64,000 nt of DNA, taken from Spirometra erinaceieuropaei (lineage: Eukaryota; Platyhelminthes; Cestoda; Diphyllobothriidea; Diphyllobothriidae). Below, piece after piece: positions 1 through 12,500 of this stretch (the stretch's first letter is position 1; each line of letters opens with the position of its first letter). Under the pieces are notes generated by a model. It searched no databases, was not told where the DNA came from, and saw nothing but the letters and a program-made list of their open reading frames with translations. The position numbers and the translations under genes were made by a program. The stretch covers positions 690,729 through 754,728 of the forward strand of contig CACRXP010000225.1 in assembly GCA_902702965.1 (NCBI GenBank), read 5' to 3'.

Positions 1-526
1 TCATGAAATGTACAACACATTCCGCATCCATAGCAGAATTTTATGGACGCTATGGGATAGTTTTTAAGGCATAGAAGAATATATGACTTTCTGTACGAGG
101 AACGCATGCACTTCGCAGGCTGAAATCGCTAAGCGCTAATGCAACGACTGATCAGGTTCCATATTATTCGGCGATTAGAAAACGTTTTTAAACCCAGTTA
201 TACTCATTTTTCGAGTATAAAATACAAAGACGACGTGATTTTCTATCGATAGATCGAAAGAAAGCATATTTGTGTTCGTAATTTCTGCAAAATATGTTCG
301 ACTTTGCATGATTATCGAAAATCATGCGGCAAATACATACTATTTAAGTAGTCATTTTTTTCCGAGTACGGCTTCTACAGGAGCTTGAAAGGCGGTGTAT
401 TCAAAAGCTGACATCCTACAGAGTCCTTATAGAATCATGCAACAAGACAATCAGTATTACAACCGCGCCGGAGTAATCATACCTAATCGAAGACGCATTT
501 CAGAATTTCAGTCGACAATTCATGAG
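1..526. mobile_element. Large foldback element, copy a (right half, cut by the window edge)
   Basis: The stretch 340-526 reads taagtagtcatttttt, gtattcaaaagctgacatcc, cagtattacaacc, gcatttcagaatttcagtcg and ends ttcatgag, parallel to the right arms of copies b and c. The left half is probably outside the window, although tcatgaaatg occurs at position 1. Confidence 0.6.
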
Positions 527-1973
527 TTTGGTCACTCATTGTGGGTGGCTTGTGCGACATGAGTCTGCGTCTAGGCGAGCCACCGCATGGCATTTGTTAT
601 GGATGCGCGGCCCAATTGGGCGTCCTGTATCCTTATATAGTCCCCATGTTGGTCAAGAGAAACTTCCGCGTGGCTCGTTGTACGGAACGCAAGGTAGATG
701 TCAGCAACACCCAGAATTCCCAGCCGGTCAACCACGCAATTACTGATCATGCCCAACGAAACCTAGTTTCGATTATCGGATGATACCCGGTGCCTTCTAT
801 GTGATATGGTCTCTGACATCAACGGCGCAATTCCGAAGAGCCAGGAGCTATAGACTCTCTTCATGAACGCAAAGAAGTCCTTCTTTTCGCCATTGTCTAC
901 GTATCCATGGGTTTCAGACGTCTTAATAGTCAGTCAGTCGTATCTACTATGGTCTCTGCTGTCGTGGTCGACGTCTTTGTAGAGAGGGGTCTTTATTGCA
1001 GGCTGAATTTCGGACGGCGTTGCTGTTTTTTTCTTGAGACCAGCTGGTGTATATCTTAATCACATTTATCAAGCTTGATCCGATGTTTTCAGTGTGTAGA
1101 TCCGATGAGATGAGCGTAGATGCACCCCACAGACCCCGTAAACTGTGCTCAACCCTTGCTGGTGGCCTAATCTAGTGTCTATTTATTCAGAGACTCGGAG
1201 TCGGCTTCCAGACAGACCTAGTGTTGCGGTATTTAAGTTCATTGTACTTTCTTACCTTGAAGAATCCTTTTTTGTCGGATTTACAGCCTCGTTTTCGAGA
1301 TGCCTAGGCAACAAGATTGGTTCCACAAATTTCCAGTGCTGTTTCCTCGGGAAAATCTTCCTAAAAAACGGTAAATGCCTAACGTCTGCCTCAGAGAGCT
1401 TCCACTCACCCAGTTTACTCTCCTCCGTGATCAAAAATTACAACTCGGGGCTGTCTCTGCGGTTGGATACAATCCTACTTTAGAGACGAGCAGGCAGTGA
1501 TCCGGAACTCGGGTCGGCGCTGGACCGCTGTCACGAACACGTTATGGTGGTTTGGCGGTTGGCAGTGACACGATCGAGGGTGCATCTATGGTTTTCCTAC
1601 GCCCTGGGAGCCCTGATCGACGGACATCGATGCAGTAATCACCTTACTGCTTTTGGGGCATAAGCAACTCAAGGTCATACAGTTTCATCATCAAGGCCTC
1701 TGCGACGATGCGACCGCACTTTATCCCCAACACGCCCATCTGAAGCTCACTTGCGTCCAGGCGGTCACGGCCGTTCATACCTCATCCGAATACACCACCT
1801 CCGGGTAGTTAAATACGCACTATTAGACACCAGTAATCCAGCTCCGATGTATATAGGTATGCAAGCGTCCAACACAGCAGTTTCGCTCTCCCCTCTCTAA
1901 ATTAACATAAGCAGTGCACGTCCTGGCTTCGCCAGGTCCCGCCTACCAGGGTGGAGGTTTCTTTTGCTGCAAA

Positions 1974-2470
1974 TTCGACCGTCGATTTCGACAGCGTCTA
2001 CCGTGTACTCTACAGCAGAATGGAAACAGGCACGGTGAATTTCACGTGAATTAGTTCATAGTAATAGTAGACTTTCACTGCATCTCCCGCACTCTCGCCG
2101 CCTTCCCCACATGGGCCCGGTGTCAGGACAATGTCAAGAAGAGCGGACGCGACCGTAGCCGCCGATAAGCTTGCTGGCTCGGATCTCACGGAGTGGGAGT
2201 GCCGGCAGACTTGCGCTGCATCTACCGCATTCTCTCCTCCCTGCCTGAGCCTTGTGCCAAGACAGAGTCAAAAAGACCGCAGACAATGGAGGTCGCAGCT
2301 GGATGACACGGTCGAGCTCGCACTTTGGCGTTCCACCACACCCCCTGGTCCACACAACAAATGACCAGGTTTTTGACCAACACAGCAGAGAGTGGAAACT
2401 GGTACGGCCGAAGCCGCATCTAAGCGTGCCGCCATCGCCAGGCTCGGATCCCACGGAGTGGGAGTGCCAA
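1974..2470 (+). repeat. Interspersed repeat family B, copy 1
   Basis: Reads gaccgtcgatttcgacagcg, gtttctacagcag-like, tgcgctgcatctaccgcatt, ctctcctccctgcc and ccctggtccacacaacaaat with gaccaggtttttgaccaa. The unit occurs at least six times in this window. The block ctcggatctcacggagtggg / ctcggatcccacggagtggg recurs inside it at 2178 and 2443. Not recognised; not coding. Confidence 0.7.
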
Positions 2471-2539
2471 AAAGGCTACATTAAGAAAGAGCCATTGCAG
2501 TCTGAATCTCAGTCCACCGATCCCTCATTCCGCGCAAAC

Positions 2540-2780
2540 GCACACTGGGGCTGACTGTGAGGTCGGATTTATCTCCATTAATTGGCAGCGCAAGTCTACT
2601 GGCACTATAAACCCCTGCGCAAGTCACCGTCCCTGCTCCCACCGCTACTGCTGTGGGGCACACGGTGGACATCATCGAAATCGATGGTCGAACTGTCAAT
2701 TGGCAACCTTCCAAGCCATGGTTTTTAGCGCACCGTGATAGCTCCAAGCGCGTCAGTTTGTTTATAGTGAGGAAAATGCA
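2540..2780 (-). repeat. Interspersed repeat family B, copy 2 (inverted)
   Basis: On the minus strand: gttcgaccatcgatttcgat, ccccacagcagtagc, gagcagggacggtgacttgc, gacttgcgctgcc. It faces copy 1 tail to tail, giving an inverted pair downstream of WDR35. Confidence 0.65.
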
Positions 2781-3405
2781 CTGAGGCGTCGAGTTCACTT
2801 TCTCTCTTTCCACGCCTAGGCATCAGTCAAATGTCCGAGACGGTGAGAAGTTTGGTGTCGGACGGGGGCGCAGTGGCTGACTCAGTTAGAGAACCCATTT
2901 TCGCGCGCCACATGTGCGACCTAGTCCCCCAAACGCATGCACCAAGCGGATGAAGTGTCGGTTTCACCTGATAATCAATAATTAACTCGTAGCCAGCACT
3001 GGTGCTGGCAGTAAACAGGACTGGCGGAGCTGAATGCCTTATCGTAGACTTTACTATCCGGTCTACGAGTTCTCTTCACCGATCTATGATGATAAACAAC
3101 CAGAATAGTCATTGAAGTCGCCATACCTCTAATAAATGTCCAGGCGAACTCTTCTTCGATCAGAATACGTGGAAAACAGATTTGTTCCTCCACCTTCTCT
3201 CGTTAAGAAAAAATACCCCCCAGACTACCCGAAGAATTGATCGTAATCGGCGTTCCGTCTGGGTTGTATATTAGTACCGTGGTCTGGCTTATAAAACTAG
3301 TCAATCCATTTGCCAGTGCCCGTGCGCTACCGTGCTTTTACCAATCAAATATCGCCAAGTACCGCCAATCAGAAGAGGACAGGGCAAAACGTAGAGCGGT
3401 ATCGG

Positions 3406-3553
3406 TTATTGTATAGGAAAATGACAAACAGGACAATTCCGCATTCGTGTGATTTCCGTCTCGTAGGCGCTGTGCTTACAGGTAGGGCACATCCAGAATT
3501 GGTAGTCTGTCACTGGTTGGCCCGTTACCGCGCAGATTGGTATTTTCGTCTCA
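3406..3553 (-). CDS. WDR35: WDR35 exon 21: C-terminal zinc ribbon and stop
   Basis: Residues 1202-1250 and the stop TAA (3406-3408). It reads [20 protein letters not shown] then [11 protein letters not shown]. The CxxC pairs at 1224/1227 and 1242/1245 are the family's C-terminal zinc ribbon. The acceptor is tttttcaatatag. Phase 1 entry agrees exactly with exon 20, although 8.6 kb separates them. No canonical AATAAA on the minus strand was evident just downstream. Confidence 0.93.
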
Positions 3554-6500
3554 CTATATTGAAAAAGGAGGAATATTATAAAAATTACTTTGGCGCGTGA
3601 TTCTTATCAGGGAAGAACGGCCCACATGACTATACGCGGCCGTAGAATACGCATTCATACTAATTCTAGGCCAGCATAAGATTATAGCGAAATTTTTTTA
3701 CTCATAACTGTTCCTGTGGCTAAAATTCGCATCCAAAATAAGTTGAAATTTGGCATTTATAAACAAACCAGCCCAGAATCATCTGAACCCCCCATGTGGG
3801 GCAATGTAATTTTCATTTTCCGTGCCATCTATTTTCCTAGCACGCAGCGGGTGAAAAGGGTGAATCCATCAGTCTCAGACCTGGACCTCCATGAAATATA
3901 TTCTCGATCTAACATCCGTAAAGTCATGGCAACAAGGCACGTACGTGAAGACTGTTCACGTCGTTAAGGCTATAGCTGTTTCAGACATCGGTGCACGAGC
4001 CTGGAACAAAGTTCCTGGGGCAAGATCTAGTTGACTGGACAAGGCGATCGCTGTGTTGGAAGTCCTTTAATGTTCCCACTACGTGCGGATAACATTGCTA
4101 CTGAATTTCCAGCCGTGAATAGTACATGGTTCTTCCACTGAAGTGGATGAAATTCCCCTCAAATACTTGAGTGAACAAGAGGCCTTTTCCCAAGCACTAT
4201 AGTTCGGGCTCACGCGTCAATTTCCGACGGAATTTTAATGTTAACATTGAAAAAGATGAACTGAACACTTGATTTTACATGGAGGACTTTGGGAGATCCA
4301 GGGGCAAGCCACCACCACCCAGCATGCGACACTTACAGTTTATTAGTCCGTCAGAATAAAAGGCACTCTTTTTATACCGCGATCCCTAAGCTCTCGACTA
4401 ACCCGCATAGGGCCTCAGCCTGTCTACTAGTCTCGTCGTTCATTAAAACTCCCCTTCGCCCAGATGCCGGTTGCTAACGCGTGCGGTTGTTTATTCACAG
4501 AACGTCAGCGACAGATGCCCGACCAATCAGAGGCCAGAGGCACTCGCGCGTCTGAAAGTGTGGAAAGGCGCGACTGCGGTCCAAACGTTTCTGCTCGCAA
4601 ATGATTTTCATTTGGTAATTCGCAAATGAGAAAGGCGGAGATAATTCCAAAGCCAGCTATAAGTATCAACGCCTATCGGAGAGAGAAAAAAAATATGCAG
4701 TAACAATATGTTCTCCATAATTTGCTGCTTAACAATTCGTTAGGGGGAAGCTACATACGCGGATGACCACCTGAACGAAAATCAATATTCCGCCTGACGT
4801 GATTAATCACGGTAGAAAGGCGTAAATTGACCAATGACACTAGCCTGTGACGCCAGCTCGTATAGGAGAGAGTCGGGGGTTAATTTCAAAAGACAGAGTC
4901 GCAAGTTAATGCTCAGGGTGCATTAGATTGAATAGACAGACGTTAAGATGTGGTTATGCGACCCCACCTCATGGACAAAATACTTCATAGGTATTTTGGC
5001 AGATTTTGAATAATTCATATTGACCCAACTATGAAAAACTCGGCGCCGACTTTTTCACAGTTGGGTCAATATGGACACAATACTGTTGGTGTTAGGGTTA
5101 GGATTAGAGGTTAAGGTTAGGGTTGGAGGTTAGAGCAACTATTTCTCAAACACTCAAATTACAACCGCGCATTTTGCATACAACTACTTGATCTCATCGC
5201 CTGCACGTTCCCCAGTCCCACCTCTAAAAACCCCTACTGCCACCGGTCTCGTATTACAGGCGGCTGGGGTTTGTTTACTTCAGGTGGGACTACATAACTA
5301 CATCTGACCAAGCAGACTTCCACCCGCCCTGCGTGGACCCAGAACTGAGCGCATTGCAAAGAGGCGGGCAGTATGTCTCAGCAAAACGACTGCATTTGAT
5401 GCGCTCGCTCAGTAGTCACTAACTACATCCCCACAGTGTCTACATATTGCCGAAGGTTCGAAATCCCCATTTAACCATCAAACTAATAAACTAAGGTCTC
5501 TTCCAATGTCTCTTTCAACTTACTAGTCCACCAACGAACTGAAGATAAGGCTGCATTGACTCATTGTTAAAGTGCTCTCTGTGCCAACTATCTCCGATGA
5601 GAGATCTGAGACCAGCGCGTACTTAGCACACGTAGGCGTGGATCCGACCTCTTCAGTCGCTGCGATCACGCCTGTATCCAGTCAGCAGAGAAAGGTGAGC
5701 GTGAGACGAGAGAGCGAAACACAGTTCGCGTGGAGCCTCTTTACTGTACGCCCGACTCGTGCGTAGGTCACTACCCTGACCTCAAGACAATGGTAGTCGA
5801 CGCACTTTGCGACGGACGGACTATGCATTGTCGCATTTAGTTTCCGGATAAGCATTTCTTCTTCGAAAGTTGTCGTCTTTTTCACTATCGCACCTTGGCC
5901 GAATTCGGTCTGTTCTTGAACTCTGCCGCCAATTCGGGGGTTGTCTGCGTTGGAAGGCCAGTGAAGCGGTGTGTGAACATTCATGTGTAAACAGATATCC
6001 GGTGTACGCCGGCAGGGAGGACCGGTAGAGATGGAACGCTGACAAAAATCATTCTGAGTGAGTACTCATGACCAATCTGATAGACCTCCTCTGAAGATCA
6101 CATACGTTGTGCCCGTGTGCATGCTTGTATCTCTGATTCCAGATAATAGTTAGAGTTATGATTAATCTCATTAAGATATATTAAGCCCGAAACAGTTCTG
6201 GTGAGACAGGACAGGCAGCCCATTGGCGTGTGAGGGAGTGGTCCCGACGTCATGACAAGATTCTGAGTGAGGGGAGAGGGGAGGGGAGAGTTTGCGGGAC
6301 AACTACGGCTCCTTGCGGTGGAAGGGCGGGCGGGTGGATCGTGGATCAGTTGGACTGCCGGTGGCAGAATTCGCGGTTGTTGATGTGCGAATAGGCCAGG
6401 GGTCAGTCATTCATGAACGCACACCGTCGTAATGGGCATACAGGTCAACATGGCGGTTGATACTACCCGCATTGGACCACCAAGCCTCGAGAAATTCCCT

Positions 6501-9500
6501 CGCTCGCTTTGTGTTAGCCATGGCGACGACCTCAGTGCCATCCCAATTGAATCGGTGATCGTACTCGAGTCCATGGGCGAGGGACAGGGGGTCTCGTCGA
6601 CGGATAGCTAATTTGTGTTCATTGACGCTGGTGCCCAGGCGTCGACCCGTATGACCAACATACACGCAGGAGCCATCTGCGCTCAGGATGCGACAAAATA
6701 CATTCTTTGTTGCCCTTCGAGAATGCGATCTCTGACTTGAGATAGTGCTGCGCGTAGTGAGGATGGCGATTTTTGGGCAACGTGAATGCCCAGGCGATTT
6801 GAATGCTGGGAGAGTATTTCGGAAGTTCCTCGTATATATGACAGGGAGTAGAATTTTCGTGCCACAATATCTCCGTTGGGGGTGGTGTCTTGCGACTGTG
6901 CCAAGTGCCTGAGGCAGTTCTCCACCAAGCTGATCGGATATCCCCTAGATCGAAATAACCGCTACAGGTGAGCAAGCTCTTTCTTGAGGAGATCGTTGAT
7001 GTTGCAATAACGGTAGGCCCGATGGAACAGAGTTCAGACACAGTCTCCTTTTTGGGCTTCAGGGTGGTTGCTTGCATAGTTGAGGATAATCTCAGAATTA
7101 TATTCTCTTCTATGGATGCTTGTTGCGAGGCTACCATTGGTCAACTTTTGTATCCTCACTTCCAGAAACGGCAAGCGGTATCCAATCGCCTCTCCACGGG
7201 TAAACTGTACGGTTGAGAAGACATTATTCAGTCTCTGATGCAGCTGTTCGACTTCGTAGTTCTTTATTGCGACAAAGGTGTCATTTACTCAGCAAAGTCA
7301 CATTCTGGGCTGAATAGCTTGGCAAACTTCCTCTTCTATTCACTGCAACACTGGTTCGGCGTTCAGTCCTGATATTGGCAAACCCATCGGGTTTCTCTCC
7401 GCATGGTTGTAGTACTTATTGCCGTATTGGCAATAGTTCCTAAAGCAGGGTTTAAGCAGTTCTATAACCTGCTGAGTTGAGATCTCAATGGGATCATTTT
7501 GTAACTTTCGGCTATGCATCCGATTGCCAAATCATGAGAAAGCAAGGCAACGATGTCAAAAGACAGGAGGCATTCATCAGTACATACTTTGAGGCCTTGG
7601 ATCCCGTGGAGAAATGCGTGAGAGTTGTTAATGTTGCAGCCCGATCCCTGAGTAAGCGACTACAGATGACTGTACAATAACTTAGTTTTATTGTAAGTAG
7701 GTGGTCCGATGAGCGACACTATAGTCCTCAGCCGAGCACCCACATTGTGCACTTTTGGAAGGTCATCCGCGTGTGTTATTTGGAGATCACTGAGTGTCAT
7801 CATTCTATACCGATTCCGAATGCATACCACCTCTGATCTCCAACGTATATTTGTGCGTCAAAAGTCTATTCTTACCAGACGTTGGGAGAAATTCGCACAG
7901 AGACAGGCGATAACTTTTAAACAGTTGACCTTCCTCCATCGCTCTCACGATCACGGTGAGTTGCCGAAGTCTCTTCGTCTACAACCGACGTTGCCAAATG
8001 AGACCGGGAGATTTCTTTCGTGCAAAAACAGATATCGCATTTTGAATGCTATAATATATGACGTCCACAATCGTCTTTGCAGATTCGAAGCAAAACTTGG
8101 TGAGCGCCCGTCTGTAATGATTGATATTCCCGATCACAACCGAGAGGAAAATGGGTCCGTAGCTCAGTGGCAGAGCGTCAAACTCCATGACCACACGTAT
8201 CATTTCCATGTTGAAATTTATGCAGACAGCCTTAGCTATCATCGTGAGAACTGGCAGCTGATTCGCAAAAATTAACCCTAAACACATCAACCACCGATCG
8301 TCTTGTCAAACGATGCTATTAATTAATTGAAGCTTCTGCAGCCGCGCAAACGTGCGGTAGACTTTTCCAGCGACGTGTACCAATTTGCAGAGTAGTTTCG
8401 CAACCTCAAATGGGCTCGGGAATGAACCGATGAGACGCCGTTTGAGGGGCGCGCGTTTACGACGCACGTGCGTACGCAAGCGTGACTCAGCCGCCGCATT
8501 TATTTTCAACCAATCAGGTGTTAGCTCTCCCTCCCCGATATCGTGTGAACAAGAGCTCGGGTTGACTGTGCCCCGTAGGCCGGTAGATGGAGATTAAGCA
8601 AACACCTATAAGTCGAACAGTAAATCATCCAAAAAACTACTATGAGCTAGCATCGCCTGCCAAAGTAACAAGCTGCCCGAACAACAGGTCAGCAATAATC
8701 AACAGAACAGTCAGCGCTTCCCGCAGGCAGTGCGCGGCATCAAGCTGCCACCACATATTATGGCTTTTAACTATCAAGCAATGAAGACAGGTCTCGGTTA
8801 AATACGAAAAGTGAGAAAACGCGCGCAATCAGAAAATATGGGCCGTCACATGGGATCCAGCCGCCGACATTAGACTGAACAGTGCGTCGGCTTCCTTGAG
8901 TCCGAAACAAAAAAATATCGCATAACCGCGAAGCGCGGCCGTTGCAACGTCAAAGTGACAAATCCAGCAGTAAATCAGGTCTGTGAGTCGACTGCTGTCC
9001 AGTAGTGCTCGAGTTCTAGCCGTTACTTTTCTCATTTATCCCTGCCATGACCAGGAAATATTCTGGTTTTTTTGAAATATCACAGACTGTAGCAAAACTT
9101 GGCAAAGTAGGGCGCATAGTCTTCGGTTATGTATAACATTTACATTCTTGTTGAATTTATACCCCTCTGTTAATTGCACTTTCGCGGAAAACGTAGAAAA
9201 CTGTTATAGGGGAATAAGTAGAAACGGTATAGCGTGAAATAGAATCCACGGAGGGCATTGCACACCATTTATACGTAAACCGCGCGGATAAAGCGTAATA
9301 TAACCAGCCCGTGGAAATTAACCCCCAGACCTCACTGGTTCCCGTGAATGCGGCAACTCTAAACACCAGGCCAACTTCATTGCTAAATGCCGGCCATCAT
9401 GCATGCAAGAACGGTACCGGCAGAACCAACCACATAATGTAATTTAATATTAAAGCTCACATATCCAAACTCCCCCCGAATGCGACGTCTTGCCGGGGCA

Positions 9501-12500
9501 GTATTAACTCTCTACTACAACTCATCCGTAACCTATCCGTCTGAGCTTTAGCTGCCTCCAGACCCACTACTCGGGAGACTGAATCCGCATCTCTCCGATT
9601 TAACTGCAAGACATGTACGACAAACAGGCAGTCATCAATGGCGCGTGACAGTGGTGTTCATTTATCTGGCCTGACCTAAGGACAGAAGTAGGAACGTGCT
9701 CTTTTGCACTGAATCATCAGTCCAAAGCCCGCGACCTGGGGTTGGGATAATTTGGGCTGAAGACGGTGAACAATTTTTGATTCATTGGTTGGTTACTGAT
9801 CGAATGATTATTGATTGTTCGACCGTCTACAAGGACCGTAGACTGGAGCCGCGAGGCAAAATGAACCGCCGCCCGTACTCCGTCTCACTATCAGGTTTGA
9901 TCTACAAAGATCACCTTCGCACGGCTTTGAATAGTAGCCATCGCAGCTGATAGACACCGAGTCCATGGCGCCCCTGGTAGATTGTTCAGCTCAGTTATCG
10001 ACCGTTTCGCGACCCCCATCACCAGTTCTGACTGATGACGGCAACCAAGCCAGAAATGGCATTCCGCTCCATTTCAGTCATTGGGGAGCTTTTAGAGCTC
10101 TCCTTCGCCTTGACGGAGCATTTTCAATTTTAAGTGACAACATCACAGAAAACAGACTTTTGCGTCCTAACAAAACTCTTCTTTTGTGGAGAACAAGTGG
10201 GGATAGCCTATACGTTGCGAAAACAGAACCCGAGCCTACCTTTCAAGCATTGCGTCCAATTCCATTGAACTAGAAGATTTCACCTGATTCTTTGGTGGAT
10301 ACCTTAACAAAGGAAATAATAAAGGTGAAAAAGTGGAGTACTGTGACCAAACTGCATTACAACTCCTCCTGGGTCATTATAAGTATTCACGTTTCGGATC
10401 TAGACCCCAAAACCATGGTCACATAGCAGATCAGTCAATTCATGCTTTTTCTCCATACGGTAAACCGCGTACATACCGAAGTACGAACACGGCAATATGG
10501 GAAGCGCCTGGTATCGGCTCTTGGGTGGTTATATCGAAGTGCGATGGTCGACAACTCGAAGATCACCAAATTAAAAGTCAGGGCAGACATAATTATTATA
10601 ATTTTTTACTGAGGCTGCAAGGTGCACACGCGGCTCAGCCAGCAGTGTCAGTAAGTTTTCTCACCAGCCTTTTCGGCTGTCTAAGCTGTTCGCCTAGGTG
10701 TAAAGCGGCTATGACCAGTTAATAAGGACAATAATATAGACCGGCGTCAGGGCGTCTGCGAACCGACACTTGGTCAGATCTTAGTATGCAGCCGTCCATG
10801 AAGCAATCTATTTCCAGCTGCCTGTAATACGGGATTGGTGGCAAAGGAGATTTTATGGGTGGGATCAGGGAACAAGTCAGTGAGCTAGCTGGGGAGAAAT
10901 GAGTTAATTAAGTGTACAATAAAACTCTAAGTGAGCTGAAAATGAGGCGCCCATGATAAAAATGCGGTAGGGATTTAACCAGCCAACCGACGGTGACAAC
11001 GCATGGCTAGCATCATTAGACATGGCGTGCAGCGGCACATGATGGAGATTATACTGCTGAACTACTGGTTTGTTTTCAATTAGCGAGATTATGCTGAAAT
11101 AGCACACCTGAACATTGCTCAAACGGAAAAGGACAGTCTTGTACTCGAGTTTAGAGGTATGGTTAGCCTTAGGGGTAAGATGATAGTTGGTAACCGTGCC
11201 CACAGACTTCACAATGGTACCTACTGGATCGACTTCAGCAGCTGTGATTGCGTTCTCATTATGCTTCTAAAGTCACGCGCAAGCTGTATTGCCTGTATTA
11301 GACTCATTTAGGGGTACTATCCTAGGCAGATTTGCACCGGTAACGATGACAATAAGGCTTACCCTATGTCAAATTTCATTAAAAGAGGTAGTTGGCAACC
11401 GTGCCCGCAGAATCCACAATTGTACCTACTGGCTTGATTTCAGTAGCTGTGATTGCGTTTGGTTAGGCCTAGGGGTAGGGCAAGGGTTGCCCTCATTCTA
11501 ACCCCAAATCGCAACCGTAAGCCTAACACTGACCGCACCCCCTAGACCCTAGCACTAGCCCTAAATCTAACCGCTAACTCTACCCCTAACCCCAGCCACT
11601 AACCCTAGCCCTAGCCACTGACCATAACCCTAACCCTAACCCATAACCCCTGAAACTAACCTCTTACCCCAATCCCAAACCCTAACCCCTAGTCCCAACA
11701 CCTAACACTAACCCCTAACGCTACCTAACCCTACCCTAACGCCTAACACTTACCCCCAACACCTAACCCAGACAACTCGAAGGTTAGGAGGAAAAGACAA
11801 ACACCAAGTCAACGTAATTACCCCTGCACGAATCAAATCAGTAGTTCAAAAATATTATTTCCCGTATGTACGGCTGCACAATCAGATCCAAGCACTGCAA
11901 TCTGGCTTTGAATTAGTCCCAAGAAGGAACATATTCTAAGAATTCACGTGGACGTGGTGTGTGGCGGCCCATCCTGATTGTAGGACATGAAGGGTTTTTC
12001 GAATCGATAACAAAGATAAGGGAACGTTTACATGTCAATAAGTTGCATTAAACAGGGCGATGGATGAGATTACTTCTTAAGTTTGTTAGAACGCAAAAGG
12101 ACCGCATTCTTCACTTAAAAATAAAAACGTCTTACCTGCTGAAAATACTGACGGCGAGGTTCTCCAATTCTTCTCGCTCGGCCGGACTCCAGTTTGGCAA
12201 GTTCTTGAGCTTCAGGAAGGCCTTTGAGGCCGTAGCAAAGGCTCGGGCGGACAAGGCGCAAAGAGCTGAAAAGGACAAGATGTGTGAGAGCGACGCATAG
12301 ATGCGGAGCGAGGCATGACTCACCAATGATGGCGTAGACCTTCTGGGGTTCGATTATGTCATCCAGATCTCTCAGAAGCAGTGCTGTCCTCAGGGCATGT
12401 TCGTAATGCCCTGAGTAGAGTTGGTTCTGGCAGAGCATGAGAAAGTGGTAGGCCTCTGCGCCGCGCCAGGGTTGGTCGACCAGGCGAGTCACCTCGTAAG

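Larger units (their letters stand above)
527..3405. other. 3' flank of WDR35, no gene recognised
   Basis: Apart from the family B repeats at 1974-2780, I see nothing conserved. A tRNA-like A box (cgcagtggctgactcagtta at about 2869) has no B box after it. Small open frames here lack motifs. Confidence 0.6.
3554..12135 (-). other. WDR35 intron 20 (8582 nt)
   Basis: The largest intron, just before the zinc-ribbon exon. It contains the MITE at 4946, the old PLE at 6180-7800, SINE fragments at 8113 and 9965, direct repeats at 11188 and the telomere-like array at 11462. The remaining stretches (3554-4940, 5310-6180, 8240-9960, 10090-11180) show no recognisable sequence. Confidence 0.8.

Noticed and set aside
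2134..2554. Open frames of about 100 codons on both strands
   Set aside because: They fall in repeat family B, with similar frames in other copies at different phases, so not protein-coding.
8153..8230. A tRNA gene
   Set aside because: Only an A box is good; there is no proper acceptor stem or B box. It is a SINE head.
7709..8290. Open frames of 188 (+) and 103 (-) codons
   Set aside because: They overlap the old PLE (other frame) and a SINE with a tRNA-like head. No conserved protein is visible.
11462..11775. A chromosome end
   Set aside because: The repeats are degenerate, and a gene with conserved exons continues on both sides.
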